Shown in pieces: positions 1-8,761 of a stretch of 64,000 nt of DNA. The translations under genes and the position numbers were made by a program. The stretch lies in the NCBI GenBank assembly GCA_050180235.1, contig JBFXEJ010000007.1, positions 1-64,000 on the forward strand. Direction: 5' to 3'. The first letter of the stretch is position 1. The number at the start of each line of letters is the position of its first letter. The notes beneath the pieces were generated by a model. The model was given only the letters and a program-made list of their open reading frames with translations. It had not been told where the DNA came from and searched no databases. The DNA is from JAABRU01 sp050180235. GTDB taxonomy: Bacteria > Desulfobacterota > Desulfobacteria > Desulfobacterales > Desulfococcaceae.

Positions 1-978
1 TTCACAGCGATGCGGTTTTCCCAAAGCACCAGGGGCTGTTCCTGAAAAAACTCTGATGTGGGTTTGTATCCGGGAAAGCTTCTGCGCACTGCCGGAAATT
101 TTTTCCTGCCGGGCGGCATACATAATCACAAGGGTGAAGATCATCAGGGGAAAAGGTGCGGTCTGAAAAACCTGGGCAGGCACGGACGGAAACCATTCCT
201 GCAGATAAATACCCATGACCTGCAGAAAGGAAAAAAGATAGGCTCCAATGGCCGCCCTGATCGGGTCCCATCCGCCAAAAATTACCAAAGCAAGAGCAAT
301 CCATCCGGTTCCCTCTGCACCCTGGGGTCTGCCCCATCCGGGTTTAATCGCCAGAGAAAATGCGGCTCCGGCCATTCCCACCAGCAGACCGCCGATGACA
401 GCATAAAGCATCTGCACTTTTTTGGGACTGATGCCCCGCGCATAGGCAGCGACAGGGGATTCCCCCACAGCCCTAAGTTGCAGCCCCAGAGGGGTGCGGA
501 ACATATACCACCAGCAAAGAAAAATGAGAATCAGACTGAAATACACGGGCATGCTGTGCCGGAACAGCACTGATCCGAGAAAAGGGATGTTTTCCAGCAC
601 AGGAACCGGCATCTGCGGAACCTGGGGGCCCTGAATCCGGGAATAGGAATTTCCCAGAAAATAGGCCAGATCACGGGTCATCAGGGTCAGGACAAATCCC
701 ACAGCCACCTGGGACTGGTGCAGATATATGCTGAAAACAGCAACAGTAAATGCCACCAAAGCCCCGCAGACTGCGGCAGCAAGAAAACCCAGAACAGTGC
801 TTTGGGTATGAAAAGCCACGGCAAAGGCTGTCATCGCGCTAAGCAGTATGGAACCATCCAGGGAAAGGTTAATCAGACCGGCTTTTTCCGTAATGGTTTC
901 CCCCAATGTGGCGAGAACAACCGGAGCCGCTCCCGCTATGATACTGGCGAATAAGAGTGTGAAATTGTGTTCAGTCAT
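1..978 (-). CDS. ABC transporter permease, nucleoside/simple-sugar type (partial at left edge)
   Basis: Inner-membrane permease of the BPD_transp_2 family, the YufQ/NupQ-like branch that imports nucleosides or simple sugars with a BmpA-type lipoprotein. At least 326 codons are open with no stop before the window edge; family members are usually 300-320 residues, so only the tail should be missing. The family motif near the N-terminus is visible as TITEKAGLINLSLDG (usual form GE.sGvvNlgiEG), followed by several hydrophobic segments and the later LGLQLRAVGE loop. The ATG at 978 overlaps the TGA of the upstream metal permease in an ATGA arrangement, implying translational coupling. Partner permease and ATPase genes would be expected beyond the left edge. 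Substrate is inferred from family only. Confidence 0.8.
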   Translation of the reverse strand, partial: MTEHNFTLLFASIIAGAAPVVLATLGETITEKAGLINLSLDGSILLSAMTAFAVAFHTQSTVLGFLAAAVCGALVAFTVAVFSIYLHQSQVAVGFVLTLMTRDLAYFLGNSYSRIQGPQVPQMPVPVLENIPFLGSVLFRHSMPVYFSLILIFLCWWYMFRTPLGLQLRAVGESPVAAYARGISPKKVQMLYAVIGGLLVGMAGAAFSLAIKPGWGRPQGAEGTGWIALALVIFGGWDPIRAAIGAYLFSFLQVMGIYLQEWFPSVPAQVFQTAPFPLMIFTLVIMYAARQEKISGSAQKLSRIQTHIRVFSGTAPGALGKPHRCE

Positions 979-2498
979 GGTGTCAGAGTTCCGGGCATTG
1001 TTTCATCTGTTTTCCGTTTCACCAATACATTGTCTGCCTGCTGATGGTTGAGAATCAGCCTTGTGCCGTCATTTTTCACAATAATCCAGGTTTCTCCGTC
1101 CTCCCCGCGTGCCTCCATGCGGATTTCATCTCCGGCCCGCAGGGCGGAATCCTCTGCATTTTCAACAGTTCCGGCAGATCCGCTGCGTAAAAAACTGAGC
1201 GGAACCGTACTCCCCGGTGTGACTGCATTCAAATCCGGAGGAATTTCTTTTCCCTTTGCATCTTTCACAGGATGCCCCAGAAGATCATCAATATAAAGAA
1301 TCGCTGCCTCATCACGCATATGCTCCAGTTCATGGGCTTTGCTGTGAATTTCCGGCTCCGGAGTTCCCACATGCCTGAGATATGTTTCCCACAGACGATG
1401 AGCGCGCAGTATGCGGCTGGCCTCTTTTTCTCCGGTTTCCGTAAGTGTCACCAAGCCTTCCGCGATCCTGAGCAGACCCTGTGCGCTGAGATTTTTTATG
1501 GCCTGCGCTGTTTTCCGATGCTGTGAGAGTTCTTTTCGGATTTCCTCCACGGCGGTTTTTCCCCGGCGCACGAGCAGACCCAGAATGTCTTCAGCAATCT
1601 GCTGGGGAACCATTCTGCGCACCTGCAGCCATCGGGCCATGAGACCGTAGCGCGGGGCTGCGATCATCACGATCAGAAACTGAAAAGTGGAGAAAAGCAT
1701 GATAGCTCCTCCTCCTGCTGAATCCAGCCACACACAGAGGTAGAGCCCGCCCGCAACACTGCTGACACCGAAAAACGCGGACAGCCACATCATCCGATCC
1801 AGCCGGTCGCTGAGCAGATAGGCTGTGGCAGCCGGAGTGATAAGCAGTCCCACCACAAGAATCACGCCCACCATGCTCACAGCGCTGACCACCACAAGAG
1901 AAACACAGGTGGTCAGGGCATAGTCAATAAGCAGCACCGGCATTCCAATGGATGCTGCCATGACCGGATCAAAACTGCTGAGCTGGAAATGCCGGAAAAA
2001 CAGAACCATCACAGACAGAATCAGAGCAGAGGTCAGACCGGATGTCCAGAGATCAATGTCAGACACGCCAAGAACGTCTCCCATGATAAAGTGCATGAGA
2101 TCAATATGGATATAATGGCGGAAAACAGACACCAGCACCACACCTCCGGCAAACACTCCTGTGTACATAATGCCGATGGCTGTGTCCTCCTTGATGCGGG
2201 ACAGGCGGGAGACAAAACCGATAAGAGCGACCGTCAGCACCGCGGCAATCAGGGAACCCATAAGCATGGCAGGCGCATAAGCCTCTATGCCGAAGAGCAT
2301 TTTCATGAAAAGATAACCGCCTGCCACGCCTGCAATCATGGCATGGGAAAGGGCATCTCCCAGAAAAGACATCCGCCGCAGAATGACCAGACAGCCCACT
2401 ACACCGCAGACGATGGCCACCATGCTGCCGCCGATCAGGGCTTTCTGAAAATAGCTTTCCTGCAGGGGAGTCCAGAAAAGTTGAAGAAAAGAATTCAT
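975..2498 (-). CDS. Metal ABC transporter permease fused to a DtxR-type metalloregulator
   Basis: Residues 1-285 form an ABC-3 family permease (ZnuB/MntB/SitC type) for manganese, zinc or iron, with about eight hydrophobic helices and the GDALSHAMIAG loop typical of the family. Residues 295-340 form a winged helix and 350-420 a DtxR/MntR dimerisation and metal-binding region; RAHRLWE and IHSKAHELEH correspond to the metal ligands, with His where DtxR has Cys102. The last 75 residues resemble an FeoA/SH3 domain. The same permease-repressor architecture is known as YtgCR in Chlamydia. At 507 residues it is the expected sum of both proteins. No binding protein or ATPase lies beside it, and it overlaps an unrelated permease by 4 bp. 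Metal specificity is inferred. Confidence 0.9.
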   Translation of the reverse strand: MNSFLQLFWTPLQESYFQKALIGGSMVAIVCGVVGCLVILRRMSFLGDALSHAMIAGVAGGYLFMKMLFGIEAYAPAMLMGSLIAAVLTVALIGFVSRLSRIKEDTAIGIMYTGVFAGGVVLVSVFRHYIHIDLMHFIMGDVLGVSDIDLWTSGLTSALILSVMVLFFRHFQLSSFDPVMAASIGMPVLLIDYALTTCVSLVVVSAVSMVGVILVVGLLITPAATAYLLSDRLDRMMWLSAFFGVSSVAGGLYLCVWLDSAGGGAIMLFSTFQFLIVMIAAPRYGLMARWLQVRRMVPQQIAEDILGLLVRRGKTAVEEIRKELSQHRKTAQAIKNLSAQGLLRIAEGLVTLTETGEKEASRILRAHRLWETYLRHVGTPEPEIHSKAHELEHMRDEAAILYIDDLLGHPVKDAKGKEIPPDLNAVTPGSTVPLSFLRSGSAGTVENAEDSALRAGDEIRMEARGEDGETWIIVKNDGTRLILNHQQADNVLVKRKTDETMPGTLTP

Positions 2499-2520
2499 TT
2501 GAATTTCCTTCTGCTGTGCT

Positions 2521-2666
2521 TATACCAATTCTCCATTGATTTGATACAATAATCTGTTGTCTGTTTTTCGCCGGTTCCGCGTGTGCAAAAAACCGCTCCG
2601 CTTAATTTTTGCACTCCTTCGGATTTGTATTCTGTATTGTATACAATCAATAGCGAATCGGTATTA
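2521..2666. repeat. Family A MITE-like element with internal GCAAAAA hairpin
   Basis: The left end (2521-2550) and right end (2636-2665) are imperfect 30-bp inverted repeats of the ATACCRATTCKCCATTGA type found elsewhere in the window. The middle (about 2583-2613) is a hairpin flanked by TGCAAAAA and TTTTTGCA that recurs near 14.6, 14.8 and 25.0 kb. It lies upstream of the metal permease gene. No coding capacity. Confidence 0.8.
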
Positions 2667-2749
2667 TATCTGCATATTGGGGTCTCCATAGAAATGCCGT
2701 TGCCGCCCTGTTTTGAAAAAATGGGCAGTCACTCTGTCTGCAATTGCTT

Positions 2750-3418
2750 TCAGGCAAACTCCTTTGCCCTGAAATTTTTTCTGTTGAACAGCATTGCTCC
2801 TCCCTCTCCGTTTTGCGTGAGAACGTAAAGTCCCTTTTTTTCGGCATAACGGCCCACATCATCGGACATAACCAATGCCCCGACTCCTCCGGTCAGACGC
2901 CGGTCTCTGTACTGGGGAAACACCTGCATGAATTTCGGGATCTTTCTGCTGAGAAAATCATCCACCATGTCCTTCTCCAGCCTGTTTTTCACCTCTATGA
3001 CAAGCACCCTGTCCCTGTCCGCAGCCACAATGTCGTATTCGGCCTCTCCCTTTTTCTTCACATTTCTCCGCACATCCGCGAACGTCAGGTTTCTCTGCTC
3101 AAACAGGCTTTTCACATTCCGGTAAAACAGATCTTCGGCAACCTTTCCCTGCACAAGTCCCATTTCCCCCAGAGTCACACCGATATTGTCCAGCTTTTTT
3201 ATGGTCTTTTCAAGCTGTGCATCAGTCCGTGCAAGCTGTGCATCTGTCTTTGCAAGCTGGGCATCTGTCCGCGCAAGCTGGGCATCAGTTTTTTTCTGCG
3301 ACTCCCGCAGTTCCCTGATCTGTTCACCGGTTTCTTTCTGGAATTCCCGCATCTCCCTCATTCCCTGAAAAAATTCCGCCATTTCTCTTTCAATGCGATC
3401 CATTCTGCTTTCTTTCAT
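2750..3418 (-). CDS. Coiled-coil protein with PD-(D/E)XK nuclease-like domain (DUF3782-like)
   Basis: Residues 1-90 are a charged coiled coil containing about five copies of a TDAQLAK/R heptad, encoded by near-identical 21-bp units around 3195-3290. Residues 95-222 look like a restriction-endonuclease fold: AEYDIVAADRD followed by VLVIEVKNR gives the D...(E)xK spacing of the PD-(D/E)XK superfamily. Members of this group are common in cyanobacteria and Desulfobacterota and have no settled function. The start at 3418 has a GGAG about nine bases upstream. It stands alone between repeat elements, with a convergent repeat-rich spacer on one side. Nuclease activity is inferred from the motif. Confidence 0.75.
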   Translation of the reverse strand: MKESRMDRIEREMAEFFQGMREMREFQKETGEQIRELRESQKKTDAQLARTDAQLAKTDAQLARTDAQLEKTIKKLDNIGVTLGEMGLVQGKVAEDLFYRNVKSLFEQRNLTFADVRRNVKKKGEAEYDIVAADRDRVLVIEVKNRLEKDMVDDFLSRKIPKFMQVFPQYRDRRLTGGVGALVMSDDVGRYAEKKGLYVLTQNGEGGAMLFNRKNFRAKEFA

Positions 3419-3525
3419 ATTTTTGATCTCCGCAATTCATAATTTATCAGGATATTGTGCTCTGTTACGGGCATAAAAACAATACTCCGGCTCTCAGAGT
3501 TCAAAAATTTTCAGCGCATCCGGTT

Positions 3526-3631
3526 TAAGGCGATTTCTGAAAATAAATATCCCTTTTCATTTCAAAGGCACAGGGAAAAAGCTGTAAGCTTTTCCTGCTT
3601 TTCTGTTATATTCTTTTCTGGAAATCACCTA
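3526..3631. repeat. Family B 105-bp MITE-like element
   Basis: Ends are inverted: AAGGCGATTTCTGAAAATAA on the left and TTCTGGAAATCACCT on the right, around a central AAGCTGTAAGCTTTT palindrome. It is one of about seven copies in the window and fills most of the 3419-3692 spacer, which holds no gene. Confidence 0.75.
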
Positions 3632-3692
3632 AAATTTCAGGTCATTATCTCACTGCTTTTGAAAAGCCCTTTACATGAAGATATTCGCTGAT

Positions 3693-4940
3693 TCATTTAT
3701 TCCCCTGTCCCCTGCTGTGTGCGCGTTTCAGATCCTTTTCATCGGCAGGTTCAAAAATTCCGGGCAGTTCTCTTACGCCTTCCACCACCAGATCATTGAT
3801 ATTGATAAAGGTGATGCCGCTTTTTTCACTCAGATGATCCTCAATGGCCGGAAGAGGCCATTTTGCCATGCGGACATAAATGGAGACGCCTTTGAGACTC
3901 CGGGTGAGCATCAGCGCACCTGCCAGATTTCCAATATCATCATCCGTACACAGAAAAAATGCCTTGTCATCCGAATCTGCCAGATTCATATCCCGCACAT
4001 CTGACTGAAAAAAACTGATATGATCTGTAAAACCGTGTTCCCCGGCCAGAGCCATGACATCTTTTTTCCGATCCTGAATATCCACCACACGCAGGCAGAA
4101 ATTTTCATCTGCGCACCTGTCTGCCATCAGCACTTCGGTAAGATCCCGTCCGAACTTCCCGAATCCCAGGATCATAATCTTCCGCACACCTTTCCTTATA
4201 TCCCGGTTAAAATATTTGGCCACCATTTTTGCTGCGGCAATGCGGTAGGTGTCAAAAAAACGGATACCCACCCGTCCTTCAGTGCGCAGGGCCCTGCGCG
4301 CTGTATCTGCCAGCCGCTCATTTGCAATATGCGCCCAGAGCAGACGCACCGGCCCGTTAATGCTGCGCATCCATCCATAGGCGCTGACCACACCTTCCAG
4401 ATTCAGCAGATCATCGCCGGACGCATACATCAGGGCCCGTGCTTTCCATGCTCCTGCTTTTTCCAGTACAGGCCGGGAAAGAAAATCACCGGAAATAAAG
4501 GGTATCCTATGCTCATCACTCCATTCGTCAAAGGCTTCGGGCTGTCCGATATCCACACACACCACCGGAATTCCCCTGGCTTTGAAGGTTTCTGCCAGAA
4601 GTCTGCCTGTTCTTCCCACACCGCATACCACCACATGCTCCTTCTGCCATCTGGTTATAAGTATGGGTGAAAAGCGGAACAGATAGGTGACAGCGGACCA
4701 CAGCGCGGAAATCGCTACCAAAGGCGCAAAAAAATAGATGAAAATAAGAGGACTGCATTTTGGGAAACTGGGCAGATCATGTTCCAGGATAAAAAGCCGG
4801 ATGGTATAATAAAAAGTTTCCAGCAGAGTCAGTTCCGGATATTCGCGGGGAAAATAATACATACCGATGACAAAAACCGTCATTACGGATGCTGCCCACA
4901 GAAAGGCTTTCAAAACCGTTTTTTTTCTGCTGTTCACCAT
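3693..4940 (-). CDS. Membrane protein with two TrkA-N/RCK NAD-binding domains
   Basis: A 415-residue protein resembling RCK-regulated potassium channel subunits. Residues 12-30 and about 65-90 are hydrophobic and would form two membrane helices. Residues 101-235 form a first Rossmann (TrkA-N) domain with CGVGRTGRLLAE, and residues 250-400 a second with ILGFGKFGRDLTEVL. The region between the helices (YYTIRLFILEHDLPSFPK) lacks a TVGYG selectivity filter, so a classical potassium pore is not visible; it may be a regulatory subunit or a channel relative with a lost or altered pore. It stands alone, so no partner is indicated. The ATG at 4940 has only a weak purine-rich stretch upstream. Confidence 0.75.
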   Translation of the reverse strand: MVNSRKKTVLKAFLWAASVMTVFVIGMYYFPREYPELTLLETFYYTIRLFILEHDLPSFPKCSPLIFIYFFAPLVAISALWSAVTYLFRFSPILITRWQKEHVVVCGVGRTGRLLAETFKARGIPVVCVDIGQPEAFDEWSDEHRIPFISGDFLSRPVLEKAGAWKARALMYASGDDLLNLEGVVSAYGWMRSINGPVRLLWAHIANERLADTARRALRTEGRVGIRFFDTYRIAAAKMVAKYFNRDIRKGVRKIMILGFGKFGRDLTEVLMADRCADENFCLRVVDIQDRKKDVMALAGEHGFTDHISFFQSDVRDMNLADSDDKAFFLCTDDDIGNLAGALMLTRSLKGVSIYVRMAKWPLPAIEDHLSEKSGITFININDLVVEGVRELPGIFEPADEKDLKRAHSRGQGNK

Positions 4941-5033
4941 TGTTTAACCTTTCAGGGGATTCCGGTATGATAAAAAAACTGAAGTGCTTAAAACCCTGGG
5001 GATTTTCAAAACCCCCGGGGGTTTATAAATCTG

Positions 5034-5260
5034 AGAGCGTGTCTGAAAAGTCCCGGTACGGACATCTTTCACCTTTTTCAGGTGATTTCTGAAAATAAAT
5101 ATCCCGGTTCAGTTCACAGGCACAGGGCAAAAGCCGGAAGCTTTTGATACTTTGGTGTTATATTCTTTTACTGAATGGGATCTTCAGGCGGATGCGGAAA
5201 AAATCCCCTCTGCCCCACCTTTAAAAAAAGGGGGGGACACAGACTTTTCAGACACGCTCT
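5034..5260. repeat. Element with perfect 19-bp inverted ends, containing a partial family B copy
   Basis: AGAGCGTGTCTGAAAAGTC at 5034-5052 is perfectly inverted at 5242-5260. Between them lies a right-truncated family B element (5079-5176). Just to the left, 5009-5024 is a perfect 16-nt palindrome AAACCCCCGGGGGTTT. No gene is present between 4941 and 5407. Confidence 0.7.
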
Positions 5261-5271
5261 GAGAGCATATA

Positions 5272-5402
5272 TAATACCGATTCGCTATTGAATTTATACA
5301 ATAAGGTGAGTTGTTTCCTCTGTGTTCTCTGTGGTTTTTTTCTCTCTGTGTCCTCTGTGGGAAACCGAATCATAAGTATATTTTCAATGGAGAATTGGTA
5401 TA
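5272..5402. repeat. Family A MITE-like element with CCTCTGTG core
   Basis: Ends ATAATACCGATTCGCTATTG (left) and CAATGGAGAATTGGTAT (right) are inverted. The core repeats CTCTGTGTTCTCTGTGG. A near-identical copy in the opposite orientation lies at 49578-49706. The right end touches the 3' end of the MORN gene, which stops at 5408. Confidence 0.8.
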
Positions 5403-5407
5403 ACTGC

Positions 5408-6172
5408 TTATTTGTGTTCGGAAGGCAGATCCTCCGGAATTCCGCCTTCCTGGGTTCCCTCAAACATATCTCCGTCAAACCGTCCAGCGTATGCGGTATT
5501 GTCCGGCATAAACATTCGGCCAATTACGGTTTTGCCGTTTCTGAACTGTCCTTCAAAGCGTTTGCCGTCCGGATAGTTCATGACACCCTGTCCGTCCGGC
5601 TTGCCGTTGACAAAATTGCCTGTATAGGTATGACCGTCAGGATAACGGAGAAATCCCTGTCCATGATAAAGATTGTTCTGAAAATGGCCTTCATAGTGTT
5701 TTCCTGTGGGATACCGGCACACACCGAATCCGCTGGGAAGACCAAAGGCAAACTGACCTTTGTATATTCTTCCGTCCGGACAGACCAGTTCTCCCTGTCC
5801 GTGAAACTGATTGTCCCGGAACTCCCCCGCATACTGCCGTCCGTTGGAAAAAATCATGATTCCCTGCCCTTCAAACCGCCCGTTTTGGAATTCCCCTTCA
5901 TAACGTGATCCGTCAATATAATACATAATTCCCTGGCCGTGGAACTTGCTGTCAACAAAATCACCCACGTATTTCCTGCCATCAGCGAAGATAAAGGTTC
6001 CTTTTCCAAAAAATTTGTCATCTTTCATCATTCCGATGTACTGATCCCCGTTGGGAAAGTTGAAAAGACCCTGACCGTTCACCCAGCGGCCTTTGAAATA
6101 TTCCGCATTGGCGGCAGAGACCATGAAAGCGGTGATACCTGCAATCATCAGCATTTTTTTCATTGTGTTCAT
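5408..6172 (-). CDS. Secreted MORN-repeat protein
   Basis: A signal peptide (residues 1-23, ending SAANA) is followed by about nine MORN repeats of 23 residues, each of the form YxGxFxNGxxxGxGxxxxxDG, filling nearly the whole 254-residue protein. MORN repeats form an extended beta-sheet and often bind lipids or proteins; the export signal places this one in the periplasm or on the surface. The C-terminal 20 residues are acidic and unrelated to the repeats. The start at 6172 is backed by GAGGAGGA 6-14 bases upstream, while a second in-frame Met three codons later has no such site. It is transcribed alone. The specific role is unknown. Confidence 0.85.
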   Translation of the reverse strand: MNTMKKMLMIAGITAFMVSAANAEYFKGRWVNGQGLFNFPNGDQYIGMMKDDKFFGKGTFIFADGRKYVGDFVDSKFHGQGIMYYIDGSRYEGEFQNGRFEGQGIMIFSNGRQYAGEFRDNQFHGQGELVCPDGRIYKGQFAFGLPSGFGVCRYPTGKHYEGHFQNNLYHGQGFLRYPDGHTYTGNFVNGKPDGQGVMNYPDGKRFEGQFRNGKTVIGRMFMPDNTAYAGRFDGDMFEGTQEGGIPEDLPSEHK

Positions 6173-6253
6173 TCTGTCCTCCTCATTTTTCCGTAAGCGC
6201 GGTTTTTGAACCGCACTTACCTAATATGGTTAATGATTTCGGAAATAAAGCAG

Positions 6254-6323
6254 AACAGGCTTCCGGCCCGTCCATAAACCGCAAATAAGGTAAAACAGGC
6301 TTCCGGTCTGTCCATAAACCGCA
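6254..6323. repeat. Two direct copies of a 30-bp sequence (40-bp period)
   Basis: AACAGGCTTCCGGYCYGTCC followed by ATAAACCGCA occurs at 6254-6283 and 6294-6323. It lies in the divergent spacer (6173-6569) between the MORN gene and the liv operon, a region that must also hold both promoters. No gene seen in the spacer. Confidence 0.6.
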
Positions 6324-6569
6324 CGGCAAACTGGAAACCTGTGCCATTTTTTTCGGATAATCTCTGTTATATCACCGAAACCTGTCTGTATCCAGAAAAA
6401 TCGTAAAACAGTTCCGGTTAAATTCCATTCCCGGGCATATTAAGAAACAAATATGGATGAAAATGATATTTTCCCTTTATCCAAAGGGAAAAATAGTATA
6501 AAGGATAATAAGGTTTTCCGCTCTGCGGAGGGGTATTTTATTTTTTTATCAACATTTACAGGAGGATGT

Positions 6570-7691
6570 ATGAAAAAACCGTTGTTTTTTGCTTTGGCTC
6601 TGTGTGTGATGGCTGCGGGAACTGCTTTTGCCGCGGATACCGTAAAAATCGGTCTCATGGCCCCGCTTACCGGCAAATGGGCAAATGAAGGTCAGGAAAT
6701 GAAGCAGGTTGTGGATCTGCTGGCTGAGGAGATCAACAAGGCCGGCGGCATTCTGGGCAAAAAAGTGGAAGTTATCAGCGAGGATGATGCAGGCGATCCC
6801 CGTCAGGGCGCGCTGGCTGCACAGCGTCTGAGCACTCAGGGCGTTGCGGGTGTTGTGGGAACCTATGGTTCCTCCACTGCCGAGGCAGCACAGAATATTT
6901 ATGAGGAAAACGGAATCATTCAGATTGTGAATGCTTCCACAGCCGTGCGCCTTTCGGAAAAGGGACTGAAACTCTTTTTCCGCTCCTGCCCCAGAGATGA
7001 CGAGCAGGGAATTGTCGGGGCCAAAACCCTGATGGCAAAAGGTTTCAAAAATATTGCTCTGCTGCATGACAATACCAGTTATGCCAAAGGTCTGGGTGAG
7101 GAAGTAAAAGCTGAACTGGAAAAAGCAGGAATCAAACCCGTGTTTTTTGATGCCCTGACACCTGGCGAGCAGGATTACAGCACCATTCTCACCAAACTCA
7201 AGGGTGTGAATCCGGATGTGGTTTTCTTTTCCGGTTATTATCCTGAAGCAGGTCTGATGCTGCGCCAGAAAAAGGAAATGGGATGGAATGTGCCTTTCAT
7301 GGGCGGTGATGCCACAAACAACCCGGATCTGATCAAAAGCGCGGGAAAAGATGCCGCAGCGGGTTATCTGCTGGTCAGTCCGCCCATGCCTGCGGATCTG
7401 CCTTCTCCGGAAGCCAAAGCCTTTCTGGATGCTTTTAAGGCAAAATATAGCCGTATCCCCGGCTCTATCTGGTCAGTGCTGGCCGGTGACGGTTTCAAGG
7501 TTCTGTGCGAGGCTGTCAAAGGTGCAGGCGCGGCTGATTCTGCAAAAATGGCAGAATACATGAAAACCAAAATGAAGGATTTCCCCGGCCTGACCGGCAA
7601 ACTTTCTTTTAATGAGAAAGGCGACCGTGTGGGCGATGTGTACCGTGTTTACAAAGTGGATGCGGAAGGGAATTTTGTTCTGGAGCAGTAA
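6570..7691 (+). CDS. livK: Branched-chain amino acid ABC transporter substrate-binding protein
   Basis: Periplasmic LIVBP-type (Peripla_BP_6) binding protein that delivers leucine, isoleucine or valine, or a related amino acid or amide, to the LivHMGF permease encoded downstream. A signal peptide (residues 1-20, cut after AFA) precedes a 350-residue two-lobed domain starting KIGLMAPLTGKWANEG and including the EVISEDDAGDPRQG strand and the TYGSSTAEAAQ ligand loop. Length (373 residues) is typical. The reading frame opens earlier at 6453, but AGGAGG at 6560-6565 fixes the start at 6570 (an ATG at 6566 is out of frame). First gene of the operon, separated from livH by a large palindrome that may lower downstream expression. 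Confidence 0.93.
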   Translation: MKKPLFFALALCVMAAGTAFAADTVKIGLMAPLTGKWANEGQEMKQVVDLLAEEINKAGGILGKKVEVISEDDAGDPRQGALAAQRLSTQGVAGVVGTYGSSTAEAAQNIYEENGIIQIVNASTAVRLSEKGLKLFFRSCPRDDEQGIVGAKTLMAKGFKNIALLHDNTSYAKGLGEEVKAELEKAGIKPVFFDALTPGEQDYSTILTKLKGVNPDVVFFSGYYPEAGLMLRQKKEMGWNVPFMGGDATNNPDLIKSAGKDAAAGYLLVSPPMPADLPSPEAKAFLDAFKAKYSRIPGSIWSVLAGDGFKVLCEAVKGAGAADSAKMAEYMKTKMKDFPGLTGKLSFNEKGDRVGDVYRVYKVDAEGNFVLEQ

Positions 7692-7728
7692 TTTTCTTCC
7701 CATCTCAGGAATATGAGAAATCCTCAAA

Positions 7729-7810
7729 GTAGGTCGGGTTAGCGAAGCGTAACCCGACTGAATCCGCGGGACAGCAATTTGTCGGGTTACGCTTCGCTAA
7801 CCCGACCTAC
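7729..7810. repeat. 30-bp perfect inverted repeat (GTCGGGTTA family) between livK and livH
   Basis: Arms 7729-7758 and 7781-7810 are perfectly complementary (GTAGGTCGGGTTAGCGAAGC...), with a 22-nt loop. Each arm itself contains a GTCGGGTTA/TAACCCGAC palindrome. In RNA this would form a very stable hairpin just after the livK stop, able to terminate transcription or protect livK mRNA; there is no T-run. Relatives lie at 33031-33054 and 34322-34347. Confidence 0.85.
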
Positions 7811-7855
7811 AGTTTTCTGCAAACATTCAACATTCAGGCTCGGAAATTCTGCCAT

Positions 7856-8761
7856 ATGGAATTCTTCTTTCAGCAGTTGACAAACGGACTGGCTATTGGC
7901 GGCATTTATGCTCTGATTGCTTTGGGTTACACTATGGTCTACGGTGTACTCAAGCTGATCAATTTTGCACATGGTGATCTTTTTACAATGGGCGCGTATC
8001 TGGGACTTACTGTCCTGACTTCCCTAGCTTTGCATCAGCATCTGGGCGCATTTGCCGGAGTCATCGTGCTTGCCCTGATGGTCATGGGACTGGTCGGCAC
8101 GGTGGGCATTCTGCTGGATCAGGCTGCGTACAAACCGCTGCGGGAATCCCCCCGGCTTTCGGCTGTGGTATCTGCGCTGGGAGCATCCATTTTTTTTCAG
8201 AACGCTGTGATGCTGATCTACGGCGCGCGGTATCAGTATTATCCCAAAGACATTCTGCCCAAAACTGTCATTACCATTATGGGACTGCCGATTCCCCTGA
8301 TGCGTATTCTGATACTGCTGACATCTGTCCTTATGATGGTGGCTTTGTATCTTTTTATCCAAAAAACAAAAGTCGGCACGGCCATACGCGCAGCAGCCAT
8401 TGACCAGGGGGCTGCCCGGCTGATGGGAATTAATGTAAACCGGGTTATTATGATCGTCTTTTTCATCGGCCCGGCTTTGGGCGGCGTGGCCGGGCTTATG
8501 GTCGGACTGTATTACGGACAGATTAATTTTACAATGGGCTGGGTTTATGGTCTCAAGGCATTTACAGCAGCCATTATGGGCGGCATCGGCAATATACCGG
8601 GAGCTATGGTGGGCGGTATTCTCCTGGGAGTGATTGAATCTTTGGGAGCAGCCTATATTTCCCTTGCATGGAAAGACGCCATAGCCTTCTGTGTTCTGAT
8701 TGCCATACTCATTGTCCGTCCCACCGGCCTGCTGGGAGAACGGGTCGCGGAGAAAATATGA
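7856..8761 (+). CDS. livH: Branched-chain amino acid ABC transporter permease LivH
   Basis: Inner-membrane permease of the LivH family, 301 residues, the usual length. It shows the N-terminal family signature GLAIGGIYALIALGYTMVYG followed by LKLINFAHGD, about eight hydrophobic helices, and the loop GTAIRAAAIDQGAARLMGIN that contacts the ATPases. The ATG at 7856 lacks a strong Shine-Dalgarno site. Its stop overlaps the livM start, so both are translationally coupled. Works with LivM as the heterodimeric membrane channel of the importer. Confidence 0.95.
   Translation: MEFFFQQLTNGLAIGGIYALIALGYTMVYGVLKLINFAHGDLFTMGAYLGLTVLTSLALHQHLGAFAGVIVLALMVMGLVGTVGILLDQAAYKPLRESPRLSAVVSALGASIFFQNAVMLIYGARYQYYPKDILPKTVITIMGLPIPLMRILILLTSVLMMVALYLFIQKTKVGTAIRAAAIDQGAARLMGINVNRVIMIVFFIGPALGGVAGLMVGLYYGQINFTMGWVYGLKAFTAAIMGGIGNIPGAMVGGILLGVIESLGAAYISLAWKDAIAFCVLIAILIVRPTGLLGERVAEKI

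Noticed and set aside
3190..3300. Regularly repeated 21-bp units, considered as a CRISPR array
   Set aside because: The units are contiguous, in frame and encode heptads of a coiled coil; there are no unique spacers.
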